Shown one piece after another: positions 28,834-37,302 of a stretch of DNA of 64,000 nucleotides. The translations under genes and the position numbers were made by a program. Position 1 is the stretch's first letter. The number at the start of each line of letters is the position of its first letter. The DNA lies in contig NZ_CP130831.1 in the NCBI RefSeq assembly GCF_030549525.1, forward strand, positions 2,319,501 through 2,383,500. Reading direction: 5' to 3'. Under the pieces are notes generated by a model. It was not told where the DNA came from. It searched no databases and saw only the letters and a program-made list of their open reading frames with translations. The stretch comes from Stenotrophomonas sp. 704A1 (lineage in GTDB: Bacteria > Pseudomonadota > Gammaproteobacteria > Xanthomonadales > Xanthomonadaceae).

Positions 28834-29472
28834 ATGAACATCCGTCTGAGCCGTTTCCTCGCCACCACCACCCTGGCCGTGGCCTGTGCTGCCGCCGGCA
28901 GCGCCTGGGCCGGTGCCCGCGACGACCTGAAAACCTTCACCAGTGGCCTGAAGGGGCTGGATGGGCAGTTCAGCCAGCAGGTGTTCGACAGCCGCGGCAA
29001 GGTGAAGGAGTCGACCAGTGGCCGGGTGGCACTGTCGGCGCCGCGCCTGTTCCGCTGGGAATACGTGCGCCCGCACGAGCAGCTGATCGTGGCCGACGGC
29101 AAGAAGGTCTGGATGTACGAGCCGGACCTGGAGCAGGCCACCGTGCGCGAGCAGGGCAAGGAAGAGCAGAACAGCCCGCTGACCGCGCTGATCAACCCGG
29201 CGCTGCTGGAGCAGCAGTACGACGTCAGCGAAGAGGCCGCACAGCGTGACGGCCTGCAGTGGCTGTCGCTGTCGCCGAAGCGCGAGACCGAGGCCAGCTT
29301 CCAGTACGCCGCGCTCGGCTTCAACGCCCAGGGCCTGGCCAAGATGGAGATCACTGATGCCGTCGGCCAGCGCACCGTGATCAGCTTCAGCGGCTGGAAG
29401 CGCAACCCGGGCTTCGCTGCCGGCACCTTCAGCTTCACCCCGCCGAAGGGCACCGACGTCATCGGCAACTGA
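28834..29472 (+). CDS. lolA: Outer-membrane lipoprotein carrier LolA
   Basis: LolA carries lipoproteins across the periplasm from LolCDE to LolB. The 212-residue precursor has a signal peptide ending AGSAWA (about residue 28) and the family pattern 'TFTSGLKGLDGQFSQQVFDSRGK', 'FRWEYVRPHEQLIVADGKKVWMYEPDLEQATVR' and 'MEITDAVGQRTVISFSGW'. Length is typical. Its place between ftsK and rarA is conserved with E. coli, although a transglutaminase-like gene on one side and a propeller-like gene on the other have come between. Confidence 0.96.
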   Translation: MNIRLSRFLATTTLAVACAAAGSAWAGARDDLKTFTSGLKGLDGQFSQQVFDSRGKVKESTSGRVALSAPRLFRWEYVRPHEQLIVADGKKVWMYEPDLEQATVREQGKEEQNSPLTALINPALLEQQYDVSEEAAQRDGLQWLSLSPKRETEASFQYAALGFNAQGLAKMEITDAVGQRTVISFSGWKRNPGFAAGTFSFTPPKGTDVIGN

Positions 29473-29475
29473 TCG

Positions 29476-29690
29476 GGGGCGCCGGGCGTGGCCCGGCGCT
29501 ACCTGCTCTGGTGGGTGTCAACCGGCACCGCCTTGGTGGGTGTCAACCTTGGTTGACACGCTTTTGATCTGCCGGCCAGCGGCCGGCACTACCAGACATC
29601 GTGTCCCGCCCGCCGGGCACGGCCCGGCGCTACCGCGATCCGACCTGACCCGCTCTGGTAGGTGCCAACCTTGGTTGGCGCGCTTTCGGC
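29476..29690. repeat. Cluster of several REP/SMAG stem-loops of different types
   Basis: This gap past lolA holds GCCGGGC/GCCCGGC followed by CTAC, GTGTCAACC/GGTTGACAC preceded by GTG, GCCGGCC/GGCCGGC followed by CTAC, a second GCCGGGC/GCCCGGC with CTAC, and GTGCCAACC/GGTTGGCGC preceded by GTAG. Several sequence classes are thus stacked head to tail, next to a gene that has a similar REP pair on its other side. Confidence 0.75.
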
Positions 29691-29694
29691 CGGC

Positions 29695-30867
29695 TCATCC
29701 GTTGTCCGGATGAACGATCACCTGCCACTCGGCACCATCAAATCGCATCAGGTCCCAGGGCGTCAGCACCCACAGCACGCTACCGGCGGAACTGATGTCA
29801 ACGATCGTCGCATCTCTCAGCTCTTCGGGGAGGCCTTCCAGCAAGGGCTCAACTACGCCGGTTTCGAGGCTGTAGACGTACAGGCCTCCATTCTCCGAGC
29901 CGATATAAACCTCTTGATTGTGCTGACACGCGGAGTTGAAGGTGATCTCTTCACTGATGTCGTGCCGTAGACGCTCAAATCCAGAGGAAATGTCGCCCGT
30001 AACGATGGTGCCTTCGGTGCCGACGATAACGAGGTGGCCCTGCTCAGTCCTGCAGGCATTCAGCAGCACCGCAGTGGTGACGGGCTCTGAGTGTGTCCAG
30101 TCAAGGCCGTCCCAGTGCGCAATCAGGCCATGGGAGCCGATGGCGTAGAGGTCAGTAAAGCCCGTTCCGCAGAGATCGTTCACGCTGCCGACGTGGAACT
30201 CTGCGAGCCGCTGGTTGAATCCTCCTTTCCCCCGGACATTGGTCATGTACGCGCGCCAATCCGCGTATCTCCGGCGAAGCTCTGCGTCGCGTTCCTGGGG
30301 GGCTGTAGGAAGTGCGGGAACATCGCCGAGCTCGAGCAGGTGGCTGGAGTAGTCGCGCCAGCACTCGAAGTCATCCAGGTCCGACTCGTCGTCGTCTTCC
30401 TTGCACAAGGCAGTCGCGAAATGGGTTGGAAGCTGCTGCCATCCGCCTTCGCCCCGATGATGGATCTGTCCTCCTGTGCCACCGCAGAACAGGTCGTCTC
30501 CCAGCAACCGCATGCAGGTAAGGCCTCCGCAGAAGTCGGTGCCTTCAGCCGAGACGTGCTCGATGGTGGCGCCAGCACGTGAATAGTCTTCCAGCTGTCC
30601 ATAGAAATCCAGGGCGAGCACGCGACGAGGACGACCGCCTTCTTCGTCCGGGACAACCTGCGTGGACACGACTTGGAAGTCCTGCAGATCGTGGTGGAAC
30701 CACTCTTCCTTCGCGGTGCGGCTGAAAATGAACATCCGGGAAGGCGGGCCGGGATCCGGATCGTAGTACTCGTGGCCTGGCCCAATTGCCGCGGCCAGAT
30801 AGTAGATATCTGCGTCGACCGCGCAGCCCGCAATGAATTCCAGGGCGTTGGATTCGGGATCGCGCAC
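29695..30867 (-). CDS. Hypothetical protein, probable beta-propeller, cytosolic
   Basis: I do not recognise a named family. The GTG at 30867 is chosen because AAGGAG stands six to seven bases before it, giving 390 residues. There is no signal peptide. Repeating blocks of the type 'DLYAIGSHGLIAHWDGLDWTH', 'LVIVGTEGTIVTGD' and 'EVYIGSENGGLYVYS' suggest propeller blades as in WD40/YCF48-like proteins. The protein is acidic, with several DD/ED runs. It is bracketed by REP pairs on both sides, lies between lolA and rarA on the opposite strand, and has less GC-rich codon use than its neighbours, so it is probably an insertion. Some immunity and phage-related proteins look similar, but this is only a resemblance. 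Confidence 0.7.
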   Translation of the reverse strand: MRDPESNALEFIAGCAVDADIYYLAAAIGPGHEYYDPDPGPPSRMFIFSRTAKEEWFHHDLQDFQVVSTQVVPDEEGGRPRRVLALDFYGQLEDYSRAGATIEHVSAEGTDFCGGLTCMRLLGDDLFCGGTGGQIHHRGEGGWQQLPTHFATALCKEDDDESDLDDFECWRDYSSHLLELGDVPALPTAPQERDAELRRRYADWRAYMTNVRGKGGFNQRLAEFHVGSVNDLCGTGFTDLYAIGSHGLIAHWDGLDWTHSEPVTTAVLLNACRTEQGHLVIVGTEGTIVTGDISSGFERLRHDISEEITFNSACQHNQEVYIGSENGGLYVYSLETGVVEPLLEGLPEELRDATIVDISSAGSVLWVLTPWDLMRFDGAEWQVIVHPDNG

Positions 30868-31013
30868 GCCATTGCTCCTTGACGGTTGAACTGCGGATCT
30901 TCGGTCACTGCTTTGCGGCACGGAATGTCTCAGGGAAATGGGTCTATTCGAATCAGTGGTTTACTGTCGAACCGTGGCACTGGGTTCGGTCCATTTCCGA
31001 CAGCTTGCGGGGC

Positions 31014-31077
31014 TGCCGGCCAGCGGCCGGCATTACCGGAGATGGCGTTCGGCCCGCCGGGCAGGGCCCGGCGCTAC
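31014..31077. repeat. Pair of SMAG-like palindromes upstream of rarA
   Basis: TGCCGGCC-AGC-GGCCGGCA (31014-31032) and CGCCGGGC-AGG-GCCCGGCG followed by CTAC (31055-31077). The same two stem types in the same order occur in the cluster past lolA, on the other side of the propeller-like gene. Confidence 0.75.
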
Positions 31078-31092
31078 CGAGGGGTGGCGCGG

Positions 31093-31098
31093 TACAAT
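31093..31098 (+). promoter_or_regulatory. -10 box for a probably leaderless rarA transcript
   Basis: TACAAT ends seven bases before the GTG at 31105. As with clpS, transcription would begin at or beside the start codon, and no ribosome-binding site is present. Confidence 0.45.
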
Positions 31099-31104
31099 GA
31101 CCGG

Positions 31105-32466
31105 GTGCCAAGACATCGTTCCACTTCCTTCCCAGGCCCCGATCTGTTGAGCGTTGATCGGGAACACATGCGCCCGCTGGCCGAGCGCATGCGCCCGCGC
31201 ACCCTCGACGAAATGGTCGGGCAGAAGCGCCTGCTGGCGCCGGACAGCGCGCTGCGCCGCGCGGTCGAATCCGGCCGCGTGCATTCGATGATCCTGTGGG
31301 GGCCGCCCGGTTGCGGCAAGACCACGCTGGCGCTGCTGCTGGCCGAGTATTCCGACGCCGAATTCCGCGCCATCTCCGCCGTGCTGTCCGGCCTGCCGGA
31401 AGTGCGCCAGGTGCTGGCCGAGGCGGCGCAGCGTTTCGCCGAAGGCCGGCGCACCGTGCTGTTCGTGGACGAGGTGCACCGCTTCAACAAGTCGCAGCAG
31501 GACGCCTTCCTGCCGCACATCGAGCGCGGCACCATCCTGTTCGTCGGTGCCACCACCGAGAACCCCTCGTTTGAATTGAACTCGGCATTGCTGTCGCGCT
31601 GCCGCGTGCATGTGCTGGAGGGCGTTTCACCGACCGACATCGTTGAAGCGCTGCAGCGCGCCCTGGGGGACCGCGAGCGTGGCCTCGGCGAGGCGGGCAT
31701 CGACGTCGCCCCCGAGCTGCTGCTGGAGATCGCCACCGCCGCCGATGGCGACGTGCGGCGTGCGCTGACCCTGCTGGAGATCGCCGCCGAACTGGCGGGC
31801 GGGGAGGGCGGTCGCATCACCCCGCAGACGCTGACCCAGGTGCTGGCCGACCGCACCCGCCGCTTCGACAAGGGTGGCGAGCAGTTCTACGACCAGATCT
31901 CGGCGCTGCACAAATCCGTGCGCAGCTCCAACCCCGATGCCGCGCTGTACTGGCTGACCCGCATGCTCGATGGCGGCTGTGATCCGTCCTACCTGGCGCG
32001 CCGGCTGACCCGCATGGCCATCGAAGATATCGGCCTGGCCGACCCGCGCGCGCAGAGCATGGCGCTGGAGGCCTGGGACATCTACGAGCGGCTGGGCAGC
32101 CCGGAGGGCGAGCTCGCCTTTGCGCAGCTGGTGCTGTACCTGGCGAGCACCGCCAAGTCGAACGCCGGCTACGCAGCCTTCAACCAGGCCAAGGCCGATG
32201 TGCGCCAGAGCGGCACCGAAGAAGTGCCGCTGCACCTGCGCAATGCGCCGACCAAGCTGATGAAGGAGCTGGGCTATGGCGCCGAGTACCAGTACGACCA
32301 CGACGCCGAGGGCGGCATCGCACTGGACCAGACCGGTTTCCCGGATGCGATGGGCGAGCGCGTGTACTACAACCCGGTGCCGCGCGGCCTGGAGATCAAG
32401 CTGAAGGAAAAGCTGGACCGGTTGCGCGCCGAGCGTGAAGCGGCGCGGGCCGCGAAAGGCCGCTGA
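31105..32466 (+). CDS. rarA: Replication-associated recombination protein RarA (MgsA)
   Basis: RarA is a AAA+ clamp-loader-like ATPase that acts at stalled replication forks. From the GTG at 31105 the protein has 453 residues, close to the family's usual length. It shows 'LAERMRPRTLDEMVGQKRLL', Walker A GPPGCGKTT, Walker B VLFVDEVHRFNKSQQD, sensor 1 'GATTENPSFELN' and the C-terminal tetramerisation region 'YLARRLTRMAIEDIGLADP'. The frame is open upstream to 30886, but a -10 box right before 31105 favours that start; an ATG at 31168 is a fallback. lolA-rarA order is conserved in E. coli. Confidence 0.95.
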   Translation: MPRHRSTSFPGPDLLSVDREHMRPLAERMRPRTLDEMVGQKRLLAPDSALRRAVESGRVHSMILWGPPGCGKTTLALLLAEYSDAEFRAISAVLSGLPEVRQVLAEAAQRFAEGRRTVLFVDEVHRFNKSQQDAFLPHIERGTILFVGATTENPSFELNSALLSRCRVHVLEGVSPTDIVEALQRALGDRERGLGEAGIDVAPELLLEIATAADGDVRRALTLLEIAAELAGGEGGRITPQTLTQVLADRTRRFDKGGEQFYDQISALHKSVRSSNPDAALYWLTRMLDGGCDPSYLARRLTRMAIEDIGLADPRAQSMALEAWDIYERLGSPEGELAFAQLVLYLASTAKSNAGYAAFNQAKADVRQSGTEEVPLHLRNAPTKLMKELGYGAEYQYDHDAEGGIALDQTGFPDAMGERVYYNPVPRGLEIKLKEKLDRLRAEREAARAAKGR

Positions 32467-32468
32467 CT

Positions 32469-33038
32469 CTACAATCGGATCGTTCCCCGTTCGCGTTTGA
32501 TCACGATCGGCACGCCCAGCGCTTTCTCCGCTTCACGCGCTGCGGTCTGGTAGCGCGAGAACTTCGCATCAGCCGCTGCACCTACCTCCAGCTGGCCGTT
32601 TACCGCGTCGACAGACATGCCATCCGGATCCGGGAACCACCGATCCAGCGTCCGGGCACCGAGGATGGTTCTGAGATCCTTGCTCGAATACAGGCTGCCT
32701 GAAACGAAGCTGACGGTAATGTCGCCGCGCGGCCACTGCATCGTGCGCGTCCTGTAACGGGCGTCGCCTTTCAGCAGCACGACAACCTGCAGCGGATCGC
32801 AGGAAACGCGGCGGCCTGCATAGGTTTCTGGAAACGCTACCCTCAGTCGCGCGGTGACCCCGGCCAGCTGGCGCTCCAGTGCCTGTTGGTCGGGGCAGGG
32901 GGTGATCTGCACGCCATCGAAGCCGATGCGGTCGCCGCGATCAGCAGTGCAGGCTGTCGCGCACAGGGTCATTGCGCACACAAGTGCAGCTGCGGCGTAG
33001 CGCCGTGGCGAGGCGGCGGGGCGAGGCGGCGTATGCAT
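32469..33038 (-). CDS. Lipoprotein, hypothetical
   Basis: This 189-residue product has a twin-Arg-free signal peptide and a lipobox ending LCATAC, so it should be lipid-anchored. The mature part (from about residue 31) is mixed alpha/beta with two more Cys (in 'TPCPD' and 'VSCDPL'). No family is recognised. The ATG at 33038 is chosen because the signal peptide starts there. It converges with rarA, whose stop is three bases from its own, and is divergent from the DUF805 gene. Confidence 0.75.
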   Translation of the reverse strand: MHTPPRPAASPRRYAAAALVCAMTLCATACTADRGDRIGFDGVQITPCPDQQALERQLAGVTARLRVAFPETYAGRRVSCDPLQVVVLLKGDARYRTRTMQWPRGDITVSFVSGSLYSSKDLRTILGARTLDRWFPDPDGMSVDAVNGQLEVGAAADAKFSRYQTAAREAEKALGVPIVIKRERGTIRL

Positions 33039-33144
33039 GGATGCAGTATGCCTGTCCCAGCGGCGCTGGGTGATTCGCTGGAATTGTCGTATGTCTGCCC
33101 ATTTGGCACACTGCGCGCCTTCTTTTCCCAAGGACGTTCCTGCC

Positions 33145-33519
33145 ATGGACCAGCTCATCCTGCCGTTGAAGCGTTACGCCCAGTTCGATGGTCGTGCCAA
33201 CCGTCGCGAATACTGGATGTTCCAGCTGTTCATGCTGATCGTCTCGGTGGTGCTGATGGTGCCGATGATCACTGCGCTGGTGATGCAGTCCGATGGCCTG
33301 GGCATCGCATCGATCATCCTGTTTGTCCTGTTCTGGCTGGCCACCCTGCTGCCGGTCATCGCCGTCACCGTGCGCCGCCTGCACGACTGCAACCAGTCTG
33401 GCTGGCTGTACCTGCTGGCCTTCATCCCGTTTGGCGGCCTGGTGATCTTCGTGTTCACGCTGCTGCCGGGCACGCCGGAAGCAAACCAGTACGGCCCGGT
33501 GCCGCCGGAATTCGGCTGA
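33145..33519 (+). CDS. DUF805 family inner-membrane protein
   Basis: This 124-residue membrane protein has the DUF805 pattern: 'YAQFDGRANRREYWMFQLF' before the first membrane segment, then two more hydrophobic segments, 'VTVRRLHDCNQSGWLYL' between them, and a short polar tail. The family is widespread (E. coli YhaH/YhaI) and has no settled function. The start is the ATG at 33145, after CAAGGA. A SMAG element follows. Confidence 0.9.
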   Translation: MDQLILPLKRYAQFDGRANRREYWMFQLFMLIVSVVLMVPMITALVMQSDGLGIASIILFVLFWLATLLPVIAVTVRRLHDCNQSGWLYLLAFIPFGGLVIFVFTLLPGTPEANQYGPVPPEFG

Positions 33520-33537
33520 GTCCCTGCGTGGCGTGGT

Positions 33538-33560
33538 CGCCGGGCATGGCCCGGCGCTAC
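33538..33560. repeat. SMAG-type palindrome
   Basis: CGCCGGGC-ATG-GCCCGGCG followed by CTAC lies 19 bases after the DUF805 gene; it may end that transcript. Confidence 0.75.
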
Positions 33561-33614
33561 CACTGGCGCGCGGCCCCCTGGGTCGCGCGCGCGATACACA
33601 GTGTGACGTGTGAT

Positions 33615-33633
33615 CGATGTGATAATCATTCGC
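33615..33633. promoter_or_regulatory. Fur-box-like site
   Basis: The 11-base core TGATAATCATT (33620-33630) is identical to the centre of the Fur consensus, and about 12 of 19 positions match overall. A possible -10 box (TAGACT, 33642-33647) lies just downstream, so bound Fur would block the promoter of the esterase gene and whatever follows. The binding itself is inferred. Confidence 0.6.
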
Positions 33634-33658
33634 GTTTAAGGTAGACTGCGGTCCCTTG

Positions 33659-34705
33659 ATGAAGAGGCGGCAGCGCCCGCCGCATCCGTCACCCATGATG
33701 TTTTCCGCACGCTCCTTCGGCTGCCTGGCCGCCCTGATGATGGGGGTCCTGATGGCCACGCCCTACGCCCATGCGCAGCAGCGCAATCCGCTGCAGAAGA
33801 TCGGCCATACCGTGCTCGACGAGCCGGCCGCCAGCTATCGCTTCGAAACCTTCGTGGTGGACAGTCCTGACCAGCAGCGGCGCTGGCGGGTGAATCTGGC
33901 GATTCCGGCCAAGGCGGGAAAGACCCCGGCGCCGGTGCTGTACGCGCTGGACGGCAATGCGGTGGCCATGGTGCTCGACCAGCCGCTGCTGGCCGAACTG
34001 GCCGCGCGCAAGGTGCCGCCGGTGCTGGTGCTGATCGGCTACGACAATGACCTGCGCATCGACTCGAAGGCGCGCACCCGTGACTACACCGCGTGGATCG
34101 ATCGCGCCGACGACGAAAGCGGGGCGACCCAGGCGGCCGGTGGCGGCGCTGCGGCATTCCTGGACGTGATCGAGCGCCGCATCAAGCCCGAAGTCGAGCG
34201 CCGTGCGCGCATCGATACCCAGCAGCAGGCGCTGTGGGGGCATTCGCTGGGCGGGCTGTTCGTGCTCAACACGCTGTACACGCGGCCGGCCGCATTCCAG
34301 TCCTATCTCGCGGCCAGCCCGTCGCTGTGGTGGAGCCAGGGCGCAGCGCTGGGCGATCCGGAACTGCAGTTCGTGCAGAACGTGCACGGCCAGCCGGCGA
34401 AGCTCTGGCTGATGCTGGGCGGTGCCGAGCGTGTGGGTGATCGCGGCAAGCGTGATATGAGCAATCCGCGCGTGGTCGCGCACCTGCGCCGGATCGGCGC
34501 GGCCACCCCGGACGCGGCGATGCAGTTGTCCGAACGGCTGCGCAAGGTGCCGGGACTGAGTGTGCAGTACCGCGAATTCCCCGGCCTCGGTCACGGCCCG
34601 ATGCTGCCGGCCTCGTTCCATGCCGCGCTGCATGAGCTGTACAACGTGGCCGACCGCAGCGCCGGCGACGGCGTGTCCACGGGCGGTGACAACACCGCTG
34701 ACTGA
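33659..34705 (+). CDS. Periplasmic alpha/beta-hydrolase, siderophore-esterase (IroE/Fes) type
   Basis: This 348-residue protein has a signal peptide (hydrophobic 'CLAALMMGVLMATPYAHA'). The fold is the esterase D / Fes type: 'APVLYALDGNAVAM' early, nucleophile S196 in 'WGHSLGGLFV', and a late His in 'FPGLGHGPM'. In other bacteria such enzymes hydrolyse ferric-siderophore esters. A Fur-box-like site directly upstream fits an iron role. The start is uncertain: TTG 33656, ATG 33659 or ATG 33695; the last gives the most typical signal peptide. The gene precedes the YncE-like and hmu genes on the same strand. Confidence 0.8.
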   Translation: MKRRQRPPHPSPMMFSARSFGCLAALMMGVLMATPYAHAQQRNPLQKIGHTVLDEPAASYRFETFVVDSPDQQRRWRVNLAIPAKAGKTPAPVLYALDGNAVAMVLDQPLLAELAARKVPPVLVLIGYDNDLRIDSKARTRDYTAWIDRADDESGATQAAGGGAAAFLDVIERRIKPEVERRARIDTQQQALWGHSLGGLFVLNTLYTRPAAFQSYLAASPSLWWSQGAALGDPELQFVQNVHGQPAKLWLMLGGAERVGDRGKRDMSNPRVVAHLRRIGAATPDAAMQLSERLRKVPGLSVQYREFPGLGHGPMLPASFHAALHELYNVADRSAGDGVSTGGDNTAD

Positions 34706-34827
34706 CGCTTTCGCGCGGCGGTGCCGCGCGCCCCCACTACCCAGGCAGTGCTGTCGACGCACAGCGGCCCAGGCAACCGATGAATCCCGCGCCGCGTGGC
34801 GCGGCCTACGTGTGCAAGGAGCCTTCC

Positions 34828-36204
34828 ATGTCGTTCCGTCCGTCGTTCCGCCTCACTTCCCTGGCCGCTGGCCTGCTGCTGGCGGTGACCGCCACCGCCC
34901 AGCCGGTCTTCGACCAGCCGGTCAACGCCACCTTCAAGGGCCAGGTTGTCTCACGCGGTGAGAATGTGGTGCCCGGCAGCACCGCCGATGTCACCGGCCG
35001 CGGCTTCGTGCCGGGTCAGCAGGTCAGCCTGCTGCGTGGCGACACCGTGCTCAACAGCCAGCCGGTCGTGGTCGATGCCGATGGCAACTTCAAGACCCAG
35101 CTGGCAATCCCGGCCGACGCCGTGCCGGGCACCCACCCGGTGGTGGTGCGCGCCAGCCAGCCGGCGGCGGCGACGGTGCTGAAGCTGCGTGTTTCGCCGC
35201 AGCTGCCGCTGTCCGGGCAGGCCGGCTTCACCACCCAGTCCAACAAGCTGGTGCCCGGGCTGTACCAGTCGGCGTACAGCGCTGCCAGCAACGCCCTGTT
35301 CGTCACCTCGGCGGTGGGCCGCCCGCCGGTGACCCAGTCGCAGCTGCTGAAGCTGGACCCGAAGTCGCTGAAGGTGACCAAGGCGATCACCCCGGCGCAG
35401 GTGCCGGGCAGCACCAACGGCGCGGTGTACGCGGTCTACGGCGTCGGCGTGGATGACACCAATGGCAACGTCTGGGTCACCAATACCCGCCAGAACTCCA
35501 TCGCGGTCTATCGCCAGAAGGATCTCTCGCTGGTCCACCAGTTCCCGGTCGATGCCGTGCCGCATGCGCGCGACGTGGTGGTCGATGGCACCCACGGCAA
35601 GGTGTTCGCGTCGGCCACGGGCGAGGACCACCTGTCGGTGTTCGATGCCAGGACCTTCAAGGAACTGCCGGCGGTCACGCTGGAATCCGGCGTGGATGAC
35701 GGGAAGTTCACCCCGATGAGCCTGGTGCTGGACGAGAAGGGCGGCAAGCTGTTCACCGTCAGCATCGGCACTCCGGAAGCGGCGGTGATCGATGTGGCCA
35801 GCGGCAAGGTCGACAAGGTGATCGACCTGGGCAACTCGATCAGCGCCTCCGGCGTGGCCTTCGACGCGGCGCGCAACCGCCTGTACGTGGCCTCGCAGGG
35901 TACCGACAACCTGCTGATCGTCGACGTGGCCGCCGGCAAGGTGCTGCACGACGTGCCGGTCGGCGCCGGCGCGCTGAACGTCGCCTTCGACGATGCCTCC
36001 GGCCTGGCTTATGTGAGCAATCGCGGCGCCGGCACCGTCACCGTGGTCAACGGCGATGGCAAGGTGGTCGCCAACCTCGATGGCGGTACGCTGCCGAACC
36101 ATGTCCGTGCCGATGGCAAGGGCAACGTGTTCGCGGTGAACAAGTCGCGCGGCGCCGAAGACCCGAAGGGTGACCGCATCACCCGCATCACCCCGAAGCA
36201 GTAA
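34828..36204 (+). CDS. YncE-like secreted seven-blade beta-propeller with Ig-like N-domain
   Basis: This 458-residue protein has a signal peptide (about 1-23) and AAGGAG before the ATG. An Ig-like domain (about 35-125, 'VVPGSTADVTGRGFVPGQQVSLL') is followed by YVTN-type repeats making a propeller ('NVWVTNTRQNSIAVY', 'RLYVASQGTDNLLIVD', 'LAYVSNRGAGTVTVVNGDG'). E. coli YncE is an iron-repressed periplasmic protein of unclear function. Its place between a Fur-box-led esterase gene and hmuTUV fits iron or heme handling, but its substrate is unknown. Confidence 0.88.
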   Translation: MSFRPSFRLTSLAAGLLLAVTATAQPVFDQPVNATFKGQVVSRGENVVPGSTADVTGRGFVPGQQVSLLRGDTVLNSQPVVVDADGNFKTQLAIPADAVPGTHPVVVRASQPAAATVLKLRVSPQLPLSGQAGFTTQSNKLVPGLYQSAYSAASNALFVTSAVGRPPVTQSQLLKLDPKSLKVTKAITPAQVPGSTNGAVYAVYGVGVDDTNGNVWVTNTRQNSIAVYRQKDLSLVHQFPVDAVPHARDVVVDGTHGKVFASATGEDHLSVFDARTFKELPAVTLESGVDDGKFTPMSLVLDEKGGKLFTVSIGTPEAAVIDVASGKVDKVIDLGNSISASGVAFDAARNRLYVASQGTDNLLIVDVAAGKVLHDVPVGAGALNVAFDDASGLAYVSNRGAGTVTVVNGDGKVVANLDGGTLPNHVRADGKGNVFAVNKSRGAEDPKGDRITRITPKQ

Positions 36205-36210
36205 GTCACA

Positions 36211-36239
36211 GGGCAGGGCGGCGCAGGTGCCGCCCTGCC
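36211..36239. terminator. Stem-loop between the YncE-like gene and hmuT
   Basis: GGCAGGGCGGC / GCCGCCCTGCC with a six-base loop forms an 11-base stem 15 bases before the hmuT ATG. There is no T-run, so it may moderate readthrough or protect the upstream mRNA rather than stop transcription fully. Confidence 0.5.
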
Positions 36240-36255
36240 AGCAAGGAGAACGAGC

Positions 36256-37302
36256 ATGAACATCGCGTCCCGTCTGCGCCTGTGTGCGCTTCCGCTGGCG
36301 GTTTCGCTGGCACTGGCTGCCTGCGGCGGCTCGCCGGCACCGTCCGATGCCGCCACGCCGGCGGGGGCGCCCGCCGCAACGGCAGCGGCCGACGCCGCGC
36401 TGCCGGCAGGCTGGCAGCGGGTCGCGGGTGCGGACGTGCCGTCCCTGCAGGACCAGAAGGCCTCCCTGCCGGCCAAGGTGCAGTCCGATGATGGCGCCGA
36501 AGTCGAGGTGGTCGACGCCAGCCGCATCATCGCCGGCGGCGACGATGTCATCGCCGTGCTTGAGGCCCTGGGCGCGGGCAAGCAGGTCTTTGCCGCGCCG
36601 ACCAACACCACCACCCAGGCCGGCTTGGCGGCACCGCACCAGTTCCTGTTCAACCGCACCACCGGTGTCGAGGGCGTGCTGAGCCTGAAGGGCTCGCTGT
36701 TCCTGGGCAACAGCCTGCGCCGCCATACCGAGCTGGCGAAGAAGCTGCGGGAAGTGGGCGAGCCGGCGGTGGTGATCGACGATCTGCAGCCGGCCCCGGA
36801 CAAGGTGCGCAAGATCGCCAGCGCGATCGGCCTGGCCGATGCCGGGCAGACACTGGCCACGCAGCTGCAGCGCCAGCTGGACGAGGCCGCCGCCATCGGC
36901 AAGACACTCAAGCACGCCCCGCGCATCATCCATGTTTCGGCCACCGGTGCAGGGGGCCTGCCCACCGTCGCCGGTGCCGACAGCGCCTCGGCGCAGCTGA
37001 TGGCGCTGGCCGGTGGCGTCAACATCGGCACCGAGGCGGGGGTGAAGAACTACTCGCAGCTGAGCAATGAAGGCGTGGTGGCTGCGGCCCCGGAAGTGAT
37101 CCTGGTTACCGAGCATGACCTGCAGCAGTTCGGTGGCGCCGAAGGGCTGTGGAAGGCGTATCCCACCCTGAAGCAGACCCCGGCCGGTGCGGCCAACCGG
37201 GTCTGGGTGATGCCGGACGTGCAGCTGAAATACACCAGCATCGGCTCCGGTGCCGGTGCCCTGGCCCTGGCCAAGGCCTTGGCAGCGCTGCCGCCGGCAT
37301 GA
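36256..37302 (+). CDS. hmuT: Hemin ABC transporter substrate-binding lipoprotein HmuT
   Basis: This 348-residue periplasmic binding protein (PF01497 type) has a lipobox ending ALAAC near residue 23. Segments 'RIIAGGDDVIAVLEALGAG', 'KGSLFLGNSLRRHTELAKKL' and 'APEVILVTEHDLQQFGG' follow the hemin-binding branch. Assignment to heme rather than siderophores or B12 is based on similarity to HmuT and the HmuUV neighbours. A GGAG precedes the ATG. Its stop overlaps the permease start by four bases. Confidence 0.87.
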   Translation: MNIASRLRLCALPLAVSLALAACGGSPAPSDAATPAGAPAATAAADAALPAGWQRVAGADVPSLQDQKASLPAKVQSDDGAEVEVVDASRIIAGGDDVIAVLEALGAGKQVFAAPTNTTTQAGLAAPHQFLFNRTTGVEGVLSLKGSLFLGNSLRRHTELAKKLREVGEPAVVIDDLQPAPDKVRKIASAIGLADAGQTLATQLQRQLDEAAAIGKTLKHAPRIIHVSATGAGGLPTVAGADSASAQLMALAGGVNIGTEAGVKNYSQLSNEGVVAAAPEVILVTEHDLQQFGGAEGLWKAYPTLKQTPAGAANRVWVMPDVQLKYTSIGSGAGALALAKALAALPPA

